From: Klebsormidium nitens | Lineage: Eukaryota > Streptophyta > Klebsormidiophyceae > Klebsormidiales > Klebsormidiaceae | Reading direction: 5' to 3' | DNA length: 64,000 nt | Assembly (NCBI GenBank): GCA_000708835.1 | Contig: DF237038.1 | Location: 20,901 to 84,900, forward strand | Shown here: positions 1 to 20,902 of the stretch, piece by piece | How the letters are laid out: each line of letters opens with the position of its first letter | How positions within the stretch are numbered: position 1 is the first letter of the stretch | Made by a program: the position numbers and the translations under genes | The notes under the pieces: model-generated | The model's input: the letters and a program-made list of their open reading frames with translations, nothing else | Database searches by the model: none | Told to the model about the DNA's origin: nothing

Positions 1-255
1 CGACCCCTGGCATGAAGCCCTGGCGCCCTGTAACAAGCGCCTGATCTCTCTACCAAGTCAAGTTGAGTCTGTCCCGCCCTCTTCTACCGGGCTCTGAGCT
101 TTCCGGCTATGTGGGCACCAGTCTAAAGCAAGACAAGCAAGGCAAGGCCCAAGGCAAGCAACTGGCAACTTCGCACAGGAAGGTGGGCCTTGCATTCTTG
201 TGTCACGTCAAGAACAGCTCGGGCGCCACAGGAGGCGCAGGTTTGATTGGCAGCA
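1..255 (+). promoter_or_regulatory. 5' flank / 5' UTR of kinesin-13 gene
   Basis: Sequence before the first supported ATG (256) of the kinesin-13 gene. It is rich in short GGCAAG/CCAAGG words but shows no clear TATA box or coding signal. The in-frame TTG at 247 is not needed as a start. It probably holds the 5' UTR and part of the promoter, which would continue left of the window. Confidence 0.3.
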
Positions 256-10179
<9,924 letters not shown>

Positions 10180-10534
10180 GCAAGGCCTCGCTGCCTGTTG
10201 AGATGATCAGCATGCTACTTCGTACTACTGCGGTCAGCTATACCAGGCAGGATTGATCCGACGCCGGCCTCTTTTGCTCTCACTGAAGGAGACACGCGGT
10301 TGGTTGAAAGGATGAAAGACTTTCTCCTTTGCGTTTGCGGTTTGAGGGCTCAATTAGACAATGCGTACAGCGCATCAATAGGTGCAGGTGCTGATTAACA
10401 TGACAGTATCGATGCTTTAAGGTGTACATGATACCATGGTTCATTCATGGTGTACTGCTCGATCACAAACGGCATTGAGCCCGGCCTGCGCCGCACTGCC
10501 AACACGGTCCATATCGCTTGTGCATGCATGGTAC

Positions 10535-10614
10535 CAATGATATATATGATTGGTATCATATAATCATATATCATTGATATCATATATGATTGGTATCAAT
10601 ATATGATATATATT
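10535..10614. repeat. AT-rich ATATATGATTGGTATCA direct repeats
   Basis: Two copies of ATATATGATTGGTATCA lie at about 10542 and 10583 in an almost pure A/T stretch of ATATCAT/ATGATAT words. Many of these are self-complementary. This could be a decayed MITE or simple low-complexity DNA. Confidence 0.6.
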
Positions 10615-10828
10615 GATGCGTCAATACATAAATATCTGAAGTTCCGCCGTAGCGCAGGCGTGAATTGGATTCTTCGGACCATGTTGCTTGTCTTGACTTT
10701 GATGATTCATGCACATGCGGACGGTGCTGCATGGGCTCGCATGATGGTCCCTTTTCATAATTCTCGCCATGCGATCGCCAAATATACACTAAGAATTGGC
10801 TAAGGTTAATATTCATGCATCCGATATC

Positions 10829-10875
10829 ATATAGTATGTAGCTACATACTAGTGCGCGGGAACTACATACTATAT
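10829..10875. repeat. Short perfect inverted repeat (hairpin)
   Basis: ATATAGTATGTAG at 10829-10841 is perfectly complementary to CTACATACTATAT at 10863-10875, with a 21 nt spacer. The left arm also takes part in a 20 bp perfect palindrome at 10832-10851 centred on GTAGCTAC. It may be a cruciform, an RNA hairpin or the remains of a small transposon. Confidence 0.7.
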
Positions 10876-11531
10876 CTAGATCATGTCTCATATACATACT
10901 TATATATGCCTACGCCTATACGGAAAAGCTTTTTCATGTGGGGATCATGCGCTGACTTCATGTGATTACGTACGTGCAGAAGTGACGCACACATGCCTCA
11001 AGAGTGCATACTTTGATATGTATCTCGACGCGGCTGGCTCTAGCATGTAGCAATGATTCGTGCGCCTAGAATTGATCTGAATTACCATGACGGTGCACGC
11101 CCCGTGCACATGTGGATGATCCGCTTAAGTGATTATAAGATCAAGCAAACTATGAATTGACACAAGGTTCACCAGTTCAAACACCGCATGCACCAAATCT
11201 TTGGTGGGGCAATCTCGTGAAACAAGCCAAGAAATGCTCGAAACCGTTAGGCATAATTTGTACGTTCCGGTGAAGGGCGTTCTCTAACCGGTACATTGAG
11301 AAGACTGCTGAAGCCCATCTCAAATCAGAGCAGCTAGTGCTGAGCTAAACGACCAACTTCAAAGTAGCGTCGACAAGACTATTCTGCAACGACATGCATG
11401 CCCCATGAGAACTCTTCGCTTCGCTCGTTTTTCGAACTTAGCATGCCGAAACGCATGGGGCACGTGCTTTGCAAGTGGAGCCGAATCAACCCCTACTGAA
11501 GGACAGCTAAGACCGCAGATGATTCAAGTGC

Positions 11532-14500
11532 TCAGCAGTGCGTTGAAGAGACTCCCAGGTGCCGCAGCATAACTCGCTCAACTACTAACGCAGTAGCCCC
11601 CGCTAGGCTGACCCCAACACTGTCGGAGAGACTGGTGATCCCCATGGCAAACTCCCTGCAAATACGGGACGAGTGGTAAAAAAGGCGCCGACTGCAATCA
11701 ACGGCCGTGCATTTCCCGTTCGAAACTAGTGACGTCATCTAATTCTTGAAAGAGCCCGATGACGCGCATCCTTTCGCAAGAGTGACGCCAGTTTTGCTGA
11801 TTACATTTGACGCTGAAGAGAAAAGCTCCAGACACCTCGCATATAAGCGGCCGTACAAACTCTAAAGTAGGTTCACGGCCTTGACGAGGAGAGGTCCAAC
11901 CACATTGAGCACAGCAGCTATCCTGCTGAGCACAGCCTGTCGGAACTTTTTCAAGGTGCAACCGTAAGAGCTGAAAGCGTGGCCCGTTCATGTGAGGCAG
12001 CTGGTAACGTATCTAACTGCGTTGCCAAGTTCGGCGGTGCAATCGCCGTCGGCTGATCCAGTTGATTCGCCCCTCGATTGCCAACCCTTTGCAGGCACTG
12101 TGCGTCGATTAACCAGCAGGATAACAAATCCGAGGCCGATAAACGCAGCATTAGGCGGGGCATAAGCGCACCTGTGCTCGACGGGCGTATTGACGGATAA
12201 GAGCGTGAACGCGTTCACATAGGTCGCCCCCCCGAGGAGTCCCTCCCAAAGGGTCGCCGCATACGCTATGGCGATGCCGATCGGCTTTCGGCCTGGCTGA
12301 CTGACGTGTAAGCAAACCGCCAGCGCAATCACGAGGTTGAGCCCCTGTAAGAGAAGAAAGGCAACTCACTTTGTCTTGACGCGATACTTGCCTTGCTTAT
12401 GAAGACGGCCAACTTGCATCAATGAGGGGGGTGGAACAACATTAGGGGACGTTCAATACCAGAGATGCTTATCTTAGGTGCGAAAGTCAAAGAGAGGACC
12501 GCGAAAGCTGGCAGTCATAGCCGTTTTAGTCTGTTTCATAACGATCAGTAACTCGATTTTGGAGAAGCAGCAACTCCTAAAAAAAGTGCCATCAAGTGCT
12601 CTGATGTGAAGGCCTCCGCCATTTAGGAACCCTCAACCAGTCGAGGAAAAGTCAAGCGAACGAATTCAAAGCGAAGGCTCTTCGACGTGCTTGCACAGCC
12701 ATCTGTGGCCGTCAACCATGGAAGGTTATGGGCTTGTCAAAGAAATGGTCCAATGATCATACTTGGGCGGTAACCAGCCTTGGAGCAAGGTTATACACCG
12801 GCCACTCGAATACTATCATGAATTCAAGCCTGGTAAACAGCCTGGTTAGCGGCCAGATTTACCCTGAGTTAACCAACGTAAGCCCGCGCTCCTACAATCT
12901 GAAACATAAATTTGAGTAAAGACTATATGAAGCAACTGTACAGTGTAGAGCTGCCCACCTGCAGTGTTGGCAGCGGCCAGAGGCGCGTCAACGGGAAGAA
13001 GCTGATCGACGACCGCGAGATGAAGACCCCCACCTGCGCCAATAGAAGCGCTTGCTTAGGCAACGGACGTCGTCATCTCAAGTGTTATATCGAGCAGTTG
13101 CGTTATGTGGGGCCAAAGTTGCATCAAGAAGAAATGCGGTGCTTTAGGCCCTCGTTTCATACCATTTGACAAGGAACCGCTCTGACGGATTGCCATCTGA
13201 AGAGGCCCTGGACTGCCGGTTTGGGCATGCGTGCTTCTCCATCTACGACCAGGAGTGTTTATACTTGAAAGAAGGCAGAACAAGATCAAGCAGTCATCAG
13301 TTGAAAGCGGAATCCTCGTAGGAGATAGTACGTGGCAGCCTGTACCACTTGTACCACTGGCAGCCTGAACCACTTGCACCACAAGAACGGGTTTCCTCAC
13401 TTGCGCACAGTCCAGAAGGAAAGCTGAGCAAAACGTAGCATATGTGGAAAGGTTTCCAGACGACAAACCGCACTTACTTGGTACGTCGTCTGGAGGAAAC
13501 TGTACATGGGACAGGCGTGCTTAGCTCCTTCCGCACCGTTAACCGCGTATCCCATCGGGAGAAAGAGCGCCTGGTTGATGGTGTACTCAAAGTAGTAAAC
13601 CAAGAACAGGGGCAGCATGTACCTGCAGGAAAATGAGCATAACGGGAATCAGTGAAAGCGACAAGAATAGAAAGTGGCGTTTGAGCAGACATAGCGTCTG
13701 GTTGATGGTGTGCTCGAAACAGTATACCAGGAACAGGGGCAGCATGTACCTGCGGGGCAAACGAGCATCACAGGAAGGTAAAACATATTATTATTATTAT
13801 TGAAGATGTTATTACTGTTGAGAAGCAGAATAATCAGCAAAGCACCTGGTGCGTGAGCAGATCTGGCGGCGTATTTTAACGAGCAGCGTCTCAGGTCTTT
13901 GACAGGCTCGACCCATACCGCATCGCGGTGTTTTGCGAGGTGGATACCGAAATGACGTTCACGCTGCCCAGCATCGGCGACTTCGTAGGCAAGAGGAAAC
14001 TATTGCGCAGCACGACCTGTGTGAGCTCTGCGAGATGCGGCCAGGGATTCCGGGTTTGCTGCTAACCGGGGACAGTTAGGGCGACGAAGATGAGACAAGG
14101 AGGAGGGGGAAAAGGAGAAGGGAAGAACAGACAACTCGGGGAGAGGAGAAGGCCAAAAGTGAAGAGCGGAAGAATAGAGGGACCAAAACAATCTTATTTC
14201 GGCGCTCAGCGACAATAAGGGGGTTAGAAGACAAATAACTGGAGAAGCCAAGAGCTCTTCATCGGAGCTCAAGCGCTATGGCCTCTTCCAAGTTTGCAAC
14301 ATAGCCTTCCGCATATCGGCAAGCAGCGAATATCCGAATCAAAATTTGCTATCGCCCTCACCTCGCAAACAGCGGCCGCACGAGCCGGTAGACCTCCTTC
14401 AGCGACAGAGTCCTTGCGCGTGCTGCCCCCACTTTCCGTTCCCCCACAATCCCCCGCACCCTAACGGAATTCCGCTCGTGATTCTGGCCCCCCCTCGCCG

Positions 14501-17500
14501 CAGCCCCCCCTAATCCACTGCCGTGCCCCCCCTTTGCGATTCGTTCTTCGCCGCGTGCAATCCCCCTCGGTGGCCCCTCCCCCGATGGACTGCCAAATCC
14601 CGCCCGAACGACCCCCCCGGAAAGTTCCTCGACGCGTGCCCCCCCGAGAGGCAACGCGTCCGACTCTTCGGACGTCCACACCGGGTGCATCGCGCGCCGG
14701 GTGCTCGTTTCGGACGGCGCCGAGGTTTCGTCCGAGTCCGAGTCACTGAGCAACTGGAACTTGGGGGGGGAGCCCGGGGGAAACGAAGGGGACGGCTCGG
14801 GACCTAGATAAATATTCTCAATCTTGTTGATTGTCTGAAAATTACAGAGATTTTCCTGAAGAAAACAAAAAGTAGAAACGAAAACATAATCAGGACGATA
14901 CCAAGGAAATTATAACGAGCGGAAGCTCAGCCGACACGTTTGCAAATTGCGTCACATGATGCAAGCGGGCGATAGCGGAGCAGCTAGAACTGAGGAAAGA
15001 GAGCCCATTGGAAACGAGGGGGACGGCTCGAGGCCTGAGGGTCAGTGATCTGAGTCAGACAGTTATTACCCAGTAGAATGATTGCTTTTTTTGCAGTCAG
15101 AGAGTTCAGTCAAAAACTTCAGTAAGGATCTGAAAAGATTCTCGTAGGATCTGGTCAGATCACTCACGAACCCAAGTTCGACGAAAGACGATTGACAAAC
15201 AGATTCTAAACAGAATGAGGTTGCGTCGAAACCTAATAGCAGAAGCAACGACGTAAGGTGACAGCCTTCTACAAACGTATCGCAACATTCTTGAGTGTTA
15301 TTGAACCGATTACTGAAGCTTCCGAACAAAGCAGACAATCTGGGCGCTGCCCTCGCAAATACTGGTAGCATTTTTCTCGCGGATCAATTTCCAATCACCG
15401 CCACTTATCTCGAACAGCGCTGCTCTAGTCTCCACAGCTTTCGAAATGTCGAACACCCTTCCTGCTCTTATGCTAACCCCATTCAGCTTTCCCAAGGAGG
15501 GGGTAATGCAAGGGGCGGCGCTCACCCCCCGGGCAGATGAGGAAGTAGTACGCTGCCCCTTGTATGAGCGGGACTGGTGACATCACCAGCAGCGTCAGCG
15601 CGGGCTGCAGGCCTGCCACCTGGCGGATGAAAACCTGTGTAGGGAAGGAGCACACGACATGAATGACTCGCAGCAGAAGGAGTTCAAAAGCCTGGAGGGC
15701 GGAGAAGATGGCATCCAAACCTTCAGATAGGCGACTTTTTCACTTTTCAAGTCCTGGCGGAGTAGAGAATTTTACTCCGACGGCTGGCACGAGCGAAAAC
15801 GGGCACAAAAAGCGGTGGTAAATACCCCAACATGGGTTAACCGAATCTGACGGTCCGTCGGGGAAAGGACAGAAATCGAAAAGCTGGTAGAAAGCTTAGG
15901 CCAATGTTTGATGAAACGTCTCCAGAATACGAGCAGGCTTTACGGCCAGAAAAGAAAAGAGCAACTTCCGGATCCCTCGTCTTGCTAGCCGGTTTAAAAG
16001 AGCTGGGAGCGGTTGAAAAAGAATGTCTTTTCATCGCTCCTTGAGCCGCCTCTAAAAACATGGGTGTCAACCGCGGTAAAGTACATTTTGAGAAAGTTGT
16101 AACCACGGAAACGTAGCTTTCAGACCTCCAATCCCGTACTGATCGCTCACCAAAACTAACAACCAAAAAGCCAGAGACTTCCGACCGACGTGGATGCAAC
16201 AATTGAAGGCAAGCCGTCGGATTCACGCCCTCTGAAGGCTTAGTCCGTGCACTGCAAACACTACTCCTAGTTGCCACTAGATCGTCCATCATCTCTTTTG
16301 AAAAGCCTCAGATCGAATGAACTCGCTTGGAAAGGAACTGGAATCGAAGCAGGGCATCGGAAGCCTAACCCAAATCCCCGCCCCTGCTAATCCTGCGCCG
16401 CCTGTGCCTGATGACCATGCCCCAACGGTAGACCTGCAAAGGGAAAGATCAGAATCATTACAGTTGCCAACTAAGAGTATTTTGTCTCGCGTGTCCCGGA
16501 CATACCGGGCGGTCCATTTGTAACAGCAACAAATGATCTAAGCCCGTGCTCATTGCGAGGTAGCTCGCACAAAGTCCATTCAATCTGATGCACAGGTCGG
16601 GTTCAAGTCTTCACTGCAGATCCACTTGGAAGGAAACTACTCAACATTTCAGGAGACGTGCTCTTCATCTATATCTTCGATGTCCCAAGGAGAACCTTAG
16701 ATATTCTAAAGCTGATGGAGCTTCTTCTAAGACGAAGTCAATGCGCACACTCTTTGTTCCACACAAAAGACTACTGAACCATCGAACTGCAAAGCACTCT
16801 GGCCACTTTGCCGGTCCTCCAACGTCAAATGACATCCGCTCCACTCACCTGTGATACCTCGATGAGAGCGCCAGAAACGTGATCTCCCCCAACCCCGCTG
16901 CCAGGCTGGCAAAGCACACCCCCCCGAGGGCGACAAACGAGCTCCCTGCGGTTGCGACAATCAAGAAAGCAAGGACGGCGAGAACCACCACTGCGGCCAC
17001 TCGCTGGAGGTAAGAGAAGCGGTGGATGAAGAAAGGCGCCAGAGACTTGATGACGAGCGTCGGCAGGATGTCAGCCAGGAGCACCTGCAGAGTCGGTTGC
17101 TATGAATGCGGAGCAATGATTTCATTGTGTTCCCCCTTTGATCTTACAGGCAAAACGTTGGCGGCCTTTGAGCACAAGCCTCTTTAAGCTTAGAGACAGA
17201 ATTGGTGGTTTCTTCATCTTTGGACGAAGACCTGCACATCAGTGGTACGCCGCTTTGGAGCACAATCCACTTTATGCCATCTCTGAAAGTAGACCCCGCT
17301 GGAATCATGCTTCAGCGGTTTAAAGAGCTCAGCTGAGTCCGGGATCAATTTTACGACTTCAAGATCTGTGCCAAACTACAATAAGATAGTTTAGATACTC
17401 TACAAACTGCTATAACAGAACACACTGGATGAAGCATTGCTCTTGACTCTGTCTGATGTTTGTCTGCCGGTGGCTTGAAGACTTCAAAGACTTCAACGCA

Positions 17501-17958
17501 CACCATCGGGACAGCAGAAGTAAAGGAGACGGACCAGTTATCAAATCAAATCATTGCCATCAGACCTAGCTTCACGACTCTTTTGACCGAAAAGAAGCCT
17601 AAATACTTCTTGACAGTGTTTGCATCGCCTGGATGAGAGTCAACCCCTTGCTGCCCCATTACCACGCCTCGTCAAGGACACATCACGTCCCAGTCTCACT
17701 TACCGCCCCAGAGTAGCCCGTCAATATATCCTCCGCAGCCGTCAGAAACACCACGTAACTGAAGTTGTTGATCAGCCCGCCAATCCAGAAGCCTGCCAGG
17801 TGGCGGGCATGAAAGCCCCCAGCCGCCTTTGCAGGCGTAAACCCTTTCACTGCCTGAGGAGCTCTGAGAAGACTCTCCTCGTCTAACAGAACCCCGTCAC
17901 CCTCCTGAGCTTCATCTGTTGGAGTACTGCTGGCCGTTCCCGCTGGCGCTCCAGCCAT
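11532..17958 (-). CDS. CLN3: Battenin / CLN3-family membrane protein, 9 exons
   Basis: Predicted multi-pass protein of lysosomal, vacuolar or other endomembranes, in the CLN3 family linked to glycerophosphodiester export and vacuolar pH. Exons in transcript order: 17958-17704, 17084-16849, 16433-16370, 15634-15526, 14803-14362, 13622-13478, 13033-12959, 12344-12172, 11655-11532. They sum to 1623 nt, giving 540 aa (human CLN3 is 438). Family motifs appear in order: NNFSYVVFLTAAEDIL, VLLADILPTLVIKSLAP, WSSGTGGAGLAGAG, LFLVYYFEYTINQALF, GVFISRSS, LWEGLLGGATYVNAF and REFAMGITSLSDSVGVSLAG. Exon 5 adds about 100 residues of Ser/Asp/Arg/Gly-rich disordered sequence (LLSDSDSDETSAPSETS) in the central cytosolic loop, which explains the extra length. 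Exons 3 and 7 are only 64 and 75 nt but are required by frame and conservation. Intron 5 contains a decayed copy of exon 6 and an unexplained plus-strand exon-like segment. Identity is very secure. Confidence 0.93.
12750..12866. repeat. Dispersed repeat, copy A (CLN3 intron 7)
   Basis: Words such as CTTGGGCGGTAACCAGCC, GCAAGGTTATACACCGG and CAGCCTGGTTAGCGGCC occur in the same order and spacing as in the stretch at about 59485-59600 (CTTGGGCGTTCACCAGCC, ACAAGGTTAAAGCCCGG, CAGCCTGGTTAGCAGCC). It is a roughly 110-120 bp element present twice, 47 kb apart, within introns of unrelated genes, and is probably a small non-autonomous transposon relic. Confidence 0.65.
13676..13765 (-). repeat. Decayed copy of CLN3 exon 6 start in intron 5
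   Basis: On the minus strand this reads, after an acceptor CCGCAG, YMLPLFLVYCFEHTINQTL. The true exon 6 reads YMLPLFLVYYFEYTINQALF. The offset is about 124 bp upstream of the real exon in transcript order. After THINQ-equivalent residues the copy diverges. Its acceptor is intact, so mis-splicing to it is conceivable. Confidence 0.8.
13895..13984 (+). other. Orphan plus-strand exon-like segment
   Basis: A 90 nt open stretch bounded by an upstream CAG and a downstream GTAGGC reads in phase 0 as VFDRLDPYRIAVFCEVDTEM and then TFTLPSIGDF. Third codon positions are strongly G/C, as in real exons here. It lies antisense inside intron 5 of CLN3. I do not recognise the protein family and found no partner exons nearby. 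It may be a captured gene fragment or a nested gene exon. Confidence 0.35.
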
Positions 17959-18420
17959 GCTCCCTCAATAAGAGCCCTTCAGGACCCTCTTTTTCTTCCT
18001 TTCTATTGCTACCCCCGCTCTTCGGGAAAGCAGTCCTAGCCCACTTAAGGCTTAAGAAGTCTCTGCAATTTCGAGACCATCTTACTTTGGGCCACAGCCT
18101 TCAATCCAGCAAACCTGCAACAAACCCCTCCACAACGCGCAGATCGTTATGCAACTCTTCCAAGGGATCACTTAAGGTCCGCGCGACTGATTGCTAGCTG
18201 ATGACGATCGTCAACATGTCATGCTTGAATGCTTCAAACTCTGCCCTGTTTCCGGATGCCCAGCTGGATGCATTCAATGAGAAGTTGCACCCCGCAAAAG
18301 ATATGGGTTGCTTTTGTAAAGCGCAAAGAGGGAATGCCATCTGCTGAATGCAAGTGCCTATGCGTTGAGCCTGCTCCTTCTTGATCATCGCTCCTACATT
18401 TGTGCATATAACATTGCGGA
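17959..18420. promoter_or_regulatory. Spacer upstream of CLN3, downstream of LYR gene
   Basis: About 460 bp between the CLN3 start codon and the LYR protein stop. It contains pyrimidine-rich stretches (TTTTTCTTCCTTTCT near 17990) but no clear coding sequence. It presumably holds the CLN3 promoter and the LYR gene 3' UTR. Confidence 0.4.
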
Positions 18421-18663
18421 TTAGAACCCGCCAAAGATTGCCTGGAACTGTGTGTGTTCCAACCTCCGCAGCTGTTGAAGCAACCTTAGCACCGCCTCTC
18501 CTTGATCCAAGTGCCTCTCTGAATCTTCCTCCTTGTTGTCCAACCTTGCAATTTCATATGCATCGCGGACGTTGCGCTTTATCTTGCGACCTATCTTCTC
18601 GAGAGAAAACGCGTTTGCTTCTTTGAGAAGGTGTCTGTACAAAAGCAAGCTGCGAGGCTGCAT
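18421..18663 (-). CDS. Small LYR-motif (complex1_LYR / LYRM) protein, 80 aa
   Basis: Single-exon reading frame of 80 residues beginning MQPRSLLLYRHLLKEANAF. The LYR tripeptide is followed by a hydrophobic-helix pattern, and basic residues (EKIGRKIKRNVRDAYEIAR) give the helical layout of LYRM proteins. Members bind mitochondrial acyl carrier protein and assist Fe-S cluster or respiratory-complex assembly; length and motif position resemble the LYRM9-type members. The frame stays open upstream to 18819, but the ATG at 18663 puts the LYR motif at the usual N-terminal position and lies just after a possible acceptor (TTTCACAG). The exact family member is not resolved. Confidence 0.62.
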   Translation of the reverse strand: MQPRSLLLYRHLLKEANAFSLEKIGRKIKRNVRDAYEIARLDNKEEDSERHLDQGEAVLRLLQQLRRLEHTQFQAIFGGF

Positions 18664-19450
18664 CCTTGTGCAAGCAAGCGCAGCAACAATAAGCCTCCTT
18701 CCTGAGAGCTGTGAAATACTATATAATACTTCTTGGAAGAATTCAAGAGGAAGACATGCAGGCTGGAGCAGAGTCAGGTAGCTCAAGAGCCGTCGATGTA
18801 TCGCAAGGCTAACATCCACGGTTATATCCGTGCCCCTCTGTCACTCAGGTTGGCGCCGACCGCAAGATTCACGTCGTGACATCGTGTGGTGCGTCTAGTA
18901 CCGGCCATCGAAGGGATCCCCCTTTCGGTCACTGAAGAGTCCTTCAGTTTGAAACAATCACATCATAGTTGTACGTGTACGCTCATGCGGCATTCGCTTT
19001 TACAGTACTCAAAGTGCACACTGCTGCTGGAAGCATGGAAATCCTCTGACAACGTGATCAAGTTCACGGGATCGAACAGATCGAAGTGTACTATATGCAG
19101 CAGATTTGAACGAGCAGATGAGAAGGAGAGAACAAAAAGTAAGATGCTCAATGCTCAATCTGATGGAAACACTCAAGACTTCGTTAATGAGCATCAGAAC
19201 ACTCGAATAATGAGTAAAATCTGAATGTCACTTAGATGGGTCAAGACAAGCATCTTTTACGGCGAGACTGACGTAGCACACCATTGCGTGAAAATGCCGG
19301 CGGTCAAAGAACGACTATAAATTGCACCTTCACATGATGCTTTGGCTACATTCTTCGCAAGCGCATTCTGTATCAACCGGATGGCGTGGCTTTGTTAGAT
19401 CCTAAAAGCTGTTGCTTTGATGCGCGGATGCAGTCTTGACTTCGTGTTAA
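18664..19450. other. Spacer without recognised gene
   Basis: Moderate to low G/C and no conserved protein motif on either strand. Open frames here are short and A/T-biased, unlike the real exons in the window. It may contain the LYR gene promoter or 5' UTR and the 3' UTR of the next minus-strand locus. Confidence 0.4.
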
Positions 19451-20002
19451 CTACAGGGACCTTTCGTGGATCTGGAATCCGCCGAAGGGTGTGATTTGGT
19501 ATTTCTTGCCTCCATCTAAAGCTAGCTCGTAATGGTGATTGGCGCTGATGAAGTACGCGCCGCCAATCAGGGTTGCTGGTGAAGATACTGAACCATACCC
19601 CTGGCCATAAGCCATCAAAGAAACCCGTTGAGGGGACACCACCGGTTGGCGGCGCGCATCGTGGAACGTTATCCCCATCCCTGTGGGGTTGCCGTTTGGA
19701 ACGATAGTAGCGAAGAGGTCGGCGGAGAGCTCGAGATCCACGTTCGCGAATGTACCAAAAATGACGGTGGCAGTCCCTAAAATGAAGTAGAAGAGGGTCC
19801 AGTTAAGAAGCGACCAAAAAGGGGATTCCAGTCCGCTCGTTACAGTCTCTCGGATGTTGGACTGATAAGGACCAACGAGGAATGCAGAAATCGACACCCC
19901 TTGGTCACTCAGACTGGTATCATAAGCAGCCTGCGCACATGCCACTGATAGGAGCAAGGGTGCAGGTACCAGTCTGTGTTTGTCACGCATCTGAACTGCC
20001 AA
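19451..20002 (-). CDS. Uncharacterised single-TM protein exon, gene model incomplete
   Basis: Open frame of up to 183 codons. The best-supported part starts after a possible acceptor (GTGCGCAG) at about 19935, just before AYDTSLSDQGVSISAFLVGP. It contains one strong membrane segment (LLNWTLFYFILGTATVIFGTF) followed by a soluble region (LELSADLFATIVPNGNP; GQGYGSVSSPATLIGGAYF) and ends at a stop after FQIHERSL. I do not recognise the family. If translation started at 20002 the N-terminus would resemble a signal peptide. Alternatively it is the last exon of a gene whose first exon lies near 20903-21166. Codon use is intermediate. Existence as a coding exon is probable; the boundaries are not secure. 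Confidence 0.42.
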   Translation of the reverse strand: MAVQMRDKHRLVPAPLLLSVACAQAAYDTSLSDQGVSISAFLVGPYQSNIRETVTSGLESPFWSLLNWTLFYFILGTATVIFGTFANVDLELSADLFATIVPNGNPTGMGITFHDARRQPVVSPQRVSLMAYGQGYGSVSSPATLIGGAYFISANHHYELALDGGKKYQITPFGGFQIHERSL

Positions 20003-20629
20003 CGGCGTCTCTCCCTGCTTTTACACCCCGAGTACCGGCTGCTTGGCGAAACTCTTGTCCACGGGCCAATAAGAGTTGCAAGAGCTGTGCTGGAGTGGAG
20101 TCTAAGGATCAGCGCTTCGAGGTTTAAACTGGCACAATTACGAGCACAGGAGCAGCTCAAAGTACGGAAGAAAGGGTCGCATGGTATCATATTTTGCCAT
20201 CACGATGATTGAAGCAAAGGCCTGGTACGGGTAGGTCCATGAAGCAGTAAAGTAACTTGAGTCTGGGAGCATACCAGCAGATCTTCAGTGGAAACAAGGC
20301 ACCAACTGGCAGCGTTCTTCCCAACCAACACTTCTGACCTACAAAGCGCACGAGCAACAGGGGCCCAAGAATAGAAACCAATTGCAAGGTGTTACCGGCG
20401 GTCTCTGGTATGAATTTCTTTCCAGGCGACAAAGTCACTATTACCAACGAAATAAAGCTAGCGCTAAAGCTCTGGATGAAACTAATACGGATCGGACAAA
20501 CAAGCTGGAAATCCAATGCAAATGGTTGGACACAACTGCCAGTGCCCCTGGATTTTGAAGTTGTTGAAAGAGTCAAGTACTGGAGGCAAGTCAGTCGTGT
20601 AGCTTGATTTGCACTTGCCTCCATCGTCT

Positions 20630-20720
20630 TCTGATGCTCGCTGCTTGCGCTGCGCCTCCGCCATGAGTTCTGGCAAGTATTTGGAGAGGTCAGTCCTCCT
20701 TCTGCTCCTCAGGCTGGTCC
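20630..20720 (-). other. Possible middle exon of the uncharacterised minus-strand locus
   Basis: The minus strand reads DLSKYLPELMAEAQRKQRAS and then EDDGG, a charged helix-like stretch unlike background. A usable acceptor lies near 20733 (CGTCTTGAG) and a possible non-canonical donor (GGAG|GCAAGT) follows. Frame linkage to 19451-20002 or 20903-21166 could not be established. Confidence 0.25.
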
Positions 20721-20902
20721 ACTTGCGGGACTCTCAAGACGAGCTGAAGACAGGAGGTCAGGGAGGAAAACTGTTGTTGCCACTGTCTCAACAGCTCAAC
20801 TTCAGCTAGAAAGGTACGTTCAGAAACTGTAAGCTTTCGACTGGCCTCCGCTGTAGGAAACAAAAGCACTTTATCCCTTACCGGTACCGGTCACTTACAG
20901 AC

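Larger units (their letters stand above)
10180..11531. other. Convergent AT-rich spacer between kinesin-13 and CLN3
   Basis: No coding signal on either strand. The segment holds the 3' ends and presumably the poly(A) sites of two convergent genes, an AT-rich direct-repeat block (10535-10614) and a short inverted repeat (10829-10875). Base composition is clearly more A/T-rich than in the surrounding genes. Confidence 0.6.

Noticed and set aside
12728-12919. Plus-strand 63-codon open frame in the CLN3 region
   Set aside because: It coincides with the dispersed repeat shared with 59485-59600, not with a gene.
14358-14753. Independent minus-strand gene starting MLSDSDSDE
   Set aside because: It is exon 5 of CLN3: acceptor CTAG at 14804 and donor at 14361 fit the phases of the neighbouring exons.
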